Shown: positions 62,494-64,000 of the stretch, one piece after another
Position numbering within the stretch: the stretch's first letter is position 1
Layout: the number at the start of each line of letters is the position of its first letter
The notes under the pieces: generated by a model
Told to the model about the DNA's origin: nothing
Databases searched by the model: none
The model's input: the letters and a program-made list of their open reading frames with translations, nothing else
Source: Oscillatoria sp. FACHB-1406
GTDB lineage: Bacteria > Cyanobacteriota > Cyanobacteriia > Cyanobacteriales > Spirulinaceae
Assembly: GCF_014698145.1 (NCBI RefSeq)
Contig: NZ_JACJSM010000018.1
Span: forward strand, 53,831-117,830
DNA: 64,000 nucleotides
Direction: 5' to 3'
Program-made: the position numbers and the translations under genes

Positions 62494-63882
62494 TTAGTCG
62501 AGGTCGGGCATGAAAAGAACGGGTTCGTTAACGCGATCGATTCCCTTCTCGAAACCAGCAGCAGCAGCGCGAGCGCGTCCTGCGTGCCACCAGTGACCGA
62601 TTAAGAAGAAGAACGCCAAAACGAAGTGAGAGGTTGACAGCCAAGCGCGAGGGTTCACGTAGTTAAACGCATTCGGCTCGGTGATGATGCCGCCCACAGA
62701 GTTCAGAGAACCGTTCGGAGCGTGAGTCATGTACTCAGCAGCGCGGCGCAATTGCCAAGGCTGAATATCATTTCTCAGTTTGTCTAAATCCAGACCGTTC
62801 GGTCCGCGTAGCGGTTCGAGCCAAGGGCCTCGGAAATCCCAGAAGCGCATGGTTTCACCACCGAAGATGATTTCGCCCGTCGGAGAGCGCATCAGATATT
62901 TACCCAGACCGGTCGGACCTTGAGAAGAACTGATGTTCGCACCCAAACGTTGGTCGCGAGCGAGGAAGACCATTGCTTGCGCTTGAGAAGCTTCTGCGTT
63001 GGTCGGACCGTAAAATTCGCTCGGATAAGCCGTGTTATTGAACCAAACCATACAAGAGGCGATAAAGCCCATCATCGAGAGCGCCGCCAAACTGTAAGAC
63101 AGATAAGCTTCGCCCGACCAGATTAAAGCGCGTCGCGCCCAAGCAAAAGGCTTGGTCAAAATGTGCCAAATCCCACCAGCAATACAGATTAAGCCAACCC
63201 AAATATGACCGCCGATGATGTCTTCCATGTTATTGACACCGACAATCCAACCTTCGCCACCAAACGGAGCTTTAGTCAGATAGCCGAAGATAACCGCCGG
63301 GTTCAAAGTGGGGTTGCTGATAATCCGCACATCGCCACCGCCCGGGGCCCAGGTATCGTACACGCCGCCAAAAGCCATTGCTTTTGCCACGAGTAACAAC
63401 GCACCCAGTCCCAACAGGATTAAGTGGTAGCCAATGATGTTGGTCATTTGGTTTTTGTCTTTCCAGTCGTAACCGAAGAAAGACGAATACTCTTCTAAGG
63501 TTTCCGGACCGCGCACGGCATGATAGATACCGCCTAAGCCCAAAACCGCAGAAGAAATTAAGTGAAGAACGCCAATGACGAAGTAAGGGAAAGTATCGAT
63601 GACTTCGCCGCCAGGACCAACCCCCCAACCGAGGGTAGCCATATGAGGCATCAGAATGAAGCCCTGTTCGTACATGGGCTTTTCGGGGACGTAGTGGGCG
63701 ACTTCAAAAATAGTCATCGCACCCGCCCAGAAGACGATTAAGCCAGCATGAGCGACGTGAGCGCCCAGCAATTTACCGGAGAGATTGATGAGACGAGCGT
63801 TACCAGACCACCAGGCAAAGCCGGTAGATTCGATATCGCGACCGCCCGCACCAGCCATTGATGTGTTAGAGAGCGTTACCAC
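62494..63882 (-). CDS. psbC: Photosystem II CP43 chlorophyll-binding protein
   Basis: A 462-residue inner antenna protein of photosystem II in the thylakoid membrane. It has six helices, histidine ligands for chlorophyll ([47 protein letters not shown]) and the large lumenal loop with [14 protein letters not shown], whose Glu and Arg contact the Mn4CaO5 cluster. The GTG at 63882 has GAGGAGGT eight bases upstream and gives [14 protein letters not shown], the established start. It overlaps psbD by 17 bases, the conserved psbD-psbC arrangement. Confidence 0.97.
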   Translation of the reverse strand: MVTLSNTSMAGAGGRDIESTGFAWWSGNARLINLSGKLLGAHVAHAGLIVFWAGAMTIFEVAHYVPEKPMYEQGFILMPHMATLGWGVGPGGEVIDTFPYFVIGVLHLISSAVLGLGGIYHAVRGPETLEEYSSFFGYDWKDKNQMTNIIGYHLILLGLGALLLVAKAMAFGGVYDTWAPGGGDVRIISNPTLNPAVIFGYLTKAPFGGEGWIVGVNNMEDIIGGHIWVGLICIAGGIWHILTKPFAWARRALIWSGEAYLSYSLAALSMMGFIASCMVWFNNTAYPSEFYGPTNAEASQAQAMVFLARDQRLGANISSSQGPTGLGKYLMRSPTGEIIFGGETMRFWDFRGPWLEPLRGPNGLDLDKLRNDIQPWQLRRAAEYMTHAPNGSLNSVGGIITEPNAFNYVNPRAWLSTSHFVLAFFFLIGHWWHAGRARAAAAGFEKGIDRVNEPVLFMPDLD

Positions 63883-64000
63883 GCGGTAGTACCTCCTCGG
63901 GGAATACAAACTTCTGATGGGGTTGGTCTTGGGGAGCCAACCAAGCCCGCATACCTTCGTTCAACAAGATGTTTTTGGTGTAGAAGGTTTCAAATTCTGG
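63866..64000 (-). CDS. psbD: Photosystem II D2 protein, C-terminal fragment
   Basis: The last 44 codons of psbD run off the right edge of the window. The translated end includes [20 protein letters not shown] and the conserved terminus [10 protein letters not shown]2 is a reaction-centre subunit of photosystem II. The Shine-Dalgarno for psbC lies inside this coding sequence, and the two genes overlap by 17 bases. Confidence 0.97.
   Translation of the reverse strand, partial: PEFETFYTKNILLNEGMRAWLAPQDQPHQKFVFPEEVLPRGNAL

Overview
The window is chromosomal DNA from a phycoerythrin-producing cyanobacterium. It carries psbD/psbC, a phycoerythrin gene region, two-gene phycoerythrobilin synthesis (pebA, pebB), bilin lyases, a group 2 sigma factor, and many copies of the cyanobacterial octamer GCGATCGC. 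Dispersed palindromes and short tandem repeats in the intergenic regions resemble those of filamentous or large-genome cyanobacteria. I do not assign a genus. No IS transposase, CRISPR array, tRNA or rRNA gene was recognised.

Layout. 1-4.2 kb: three tandem AIM24-family paralogues, an RND efflux adaptor, and a HicBA toxin-antitoxin pair lying between the adaptor and its divergent RND pump (4.3-7.4 kb). 7.7-15.7 kb: two unknown or lipoprotein genes, a Na+/H+ antiporter, a molybdopterin oxidoreductase, a group 2 sigma factor, a DUF760 gene and mutY. 15.9-18.6 kb: a FIST-histidine kinase-HD hydrolase operon.

19.1-37.5 kb is the phycoerythrin region. The cpeC-cpeD-cpeS-cpeT-cpeR operon is divergent from an OmpR-type regulator (CcaR-like). 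A convergent CcaS/RcaE-like cyanobacteriochrome kinase follows. Then come pebA-pebB plus an orphan phycobiliprotein-like gene, cpeBA, cpeZ, cpeF with a small coiled-coil gene, cpeY, and a second CpcS/CpeS-type lyase. An 11-bp-phased CTTTC array upstream of cpeC contains two perfect copies of the CcaR target CTTTCCGATTT. Together these encode green-light-regulated synthesis of the pigment, its bilin, the linkers and the attachment enzymes: chromatic acclimation of the CcaS/CcaR type.

37.6-64 kb is mostly housekeeping: an SLH/poly-proline glycosidase, a patatin-like protein, rplU-rpmA, htpG, a b-type cytochrome, mntP, gatB, an orphan potD, an M1 aminopeptidase with HEAT repeats, a glycosyltransferase, an MFS exporter, recO, a large PAS/GAF kinase, and psbC with the 3' end of psbD.

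The less expected content is (i) the phycobiliprotein-like gene inside the pebAB transcription unit, which keeps the bilin-binding Cys-x-Arg-Asp; (ii) two families of transposase-less elements with flanking direct repeats, one inserted inside another repeat whose empty counterpart lies 16 kb away; and (iii) a duplicated small-RNA-like unit after gatB.
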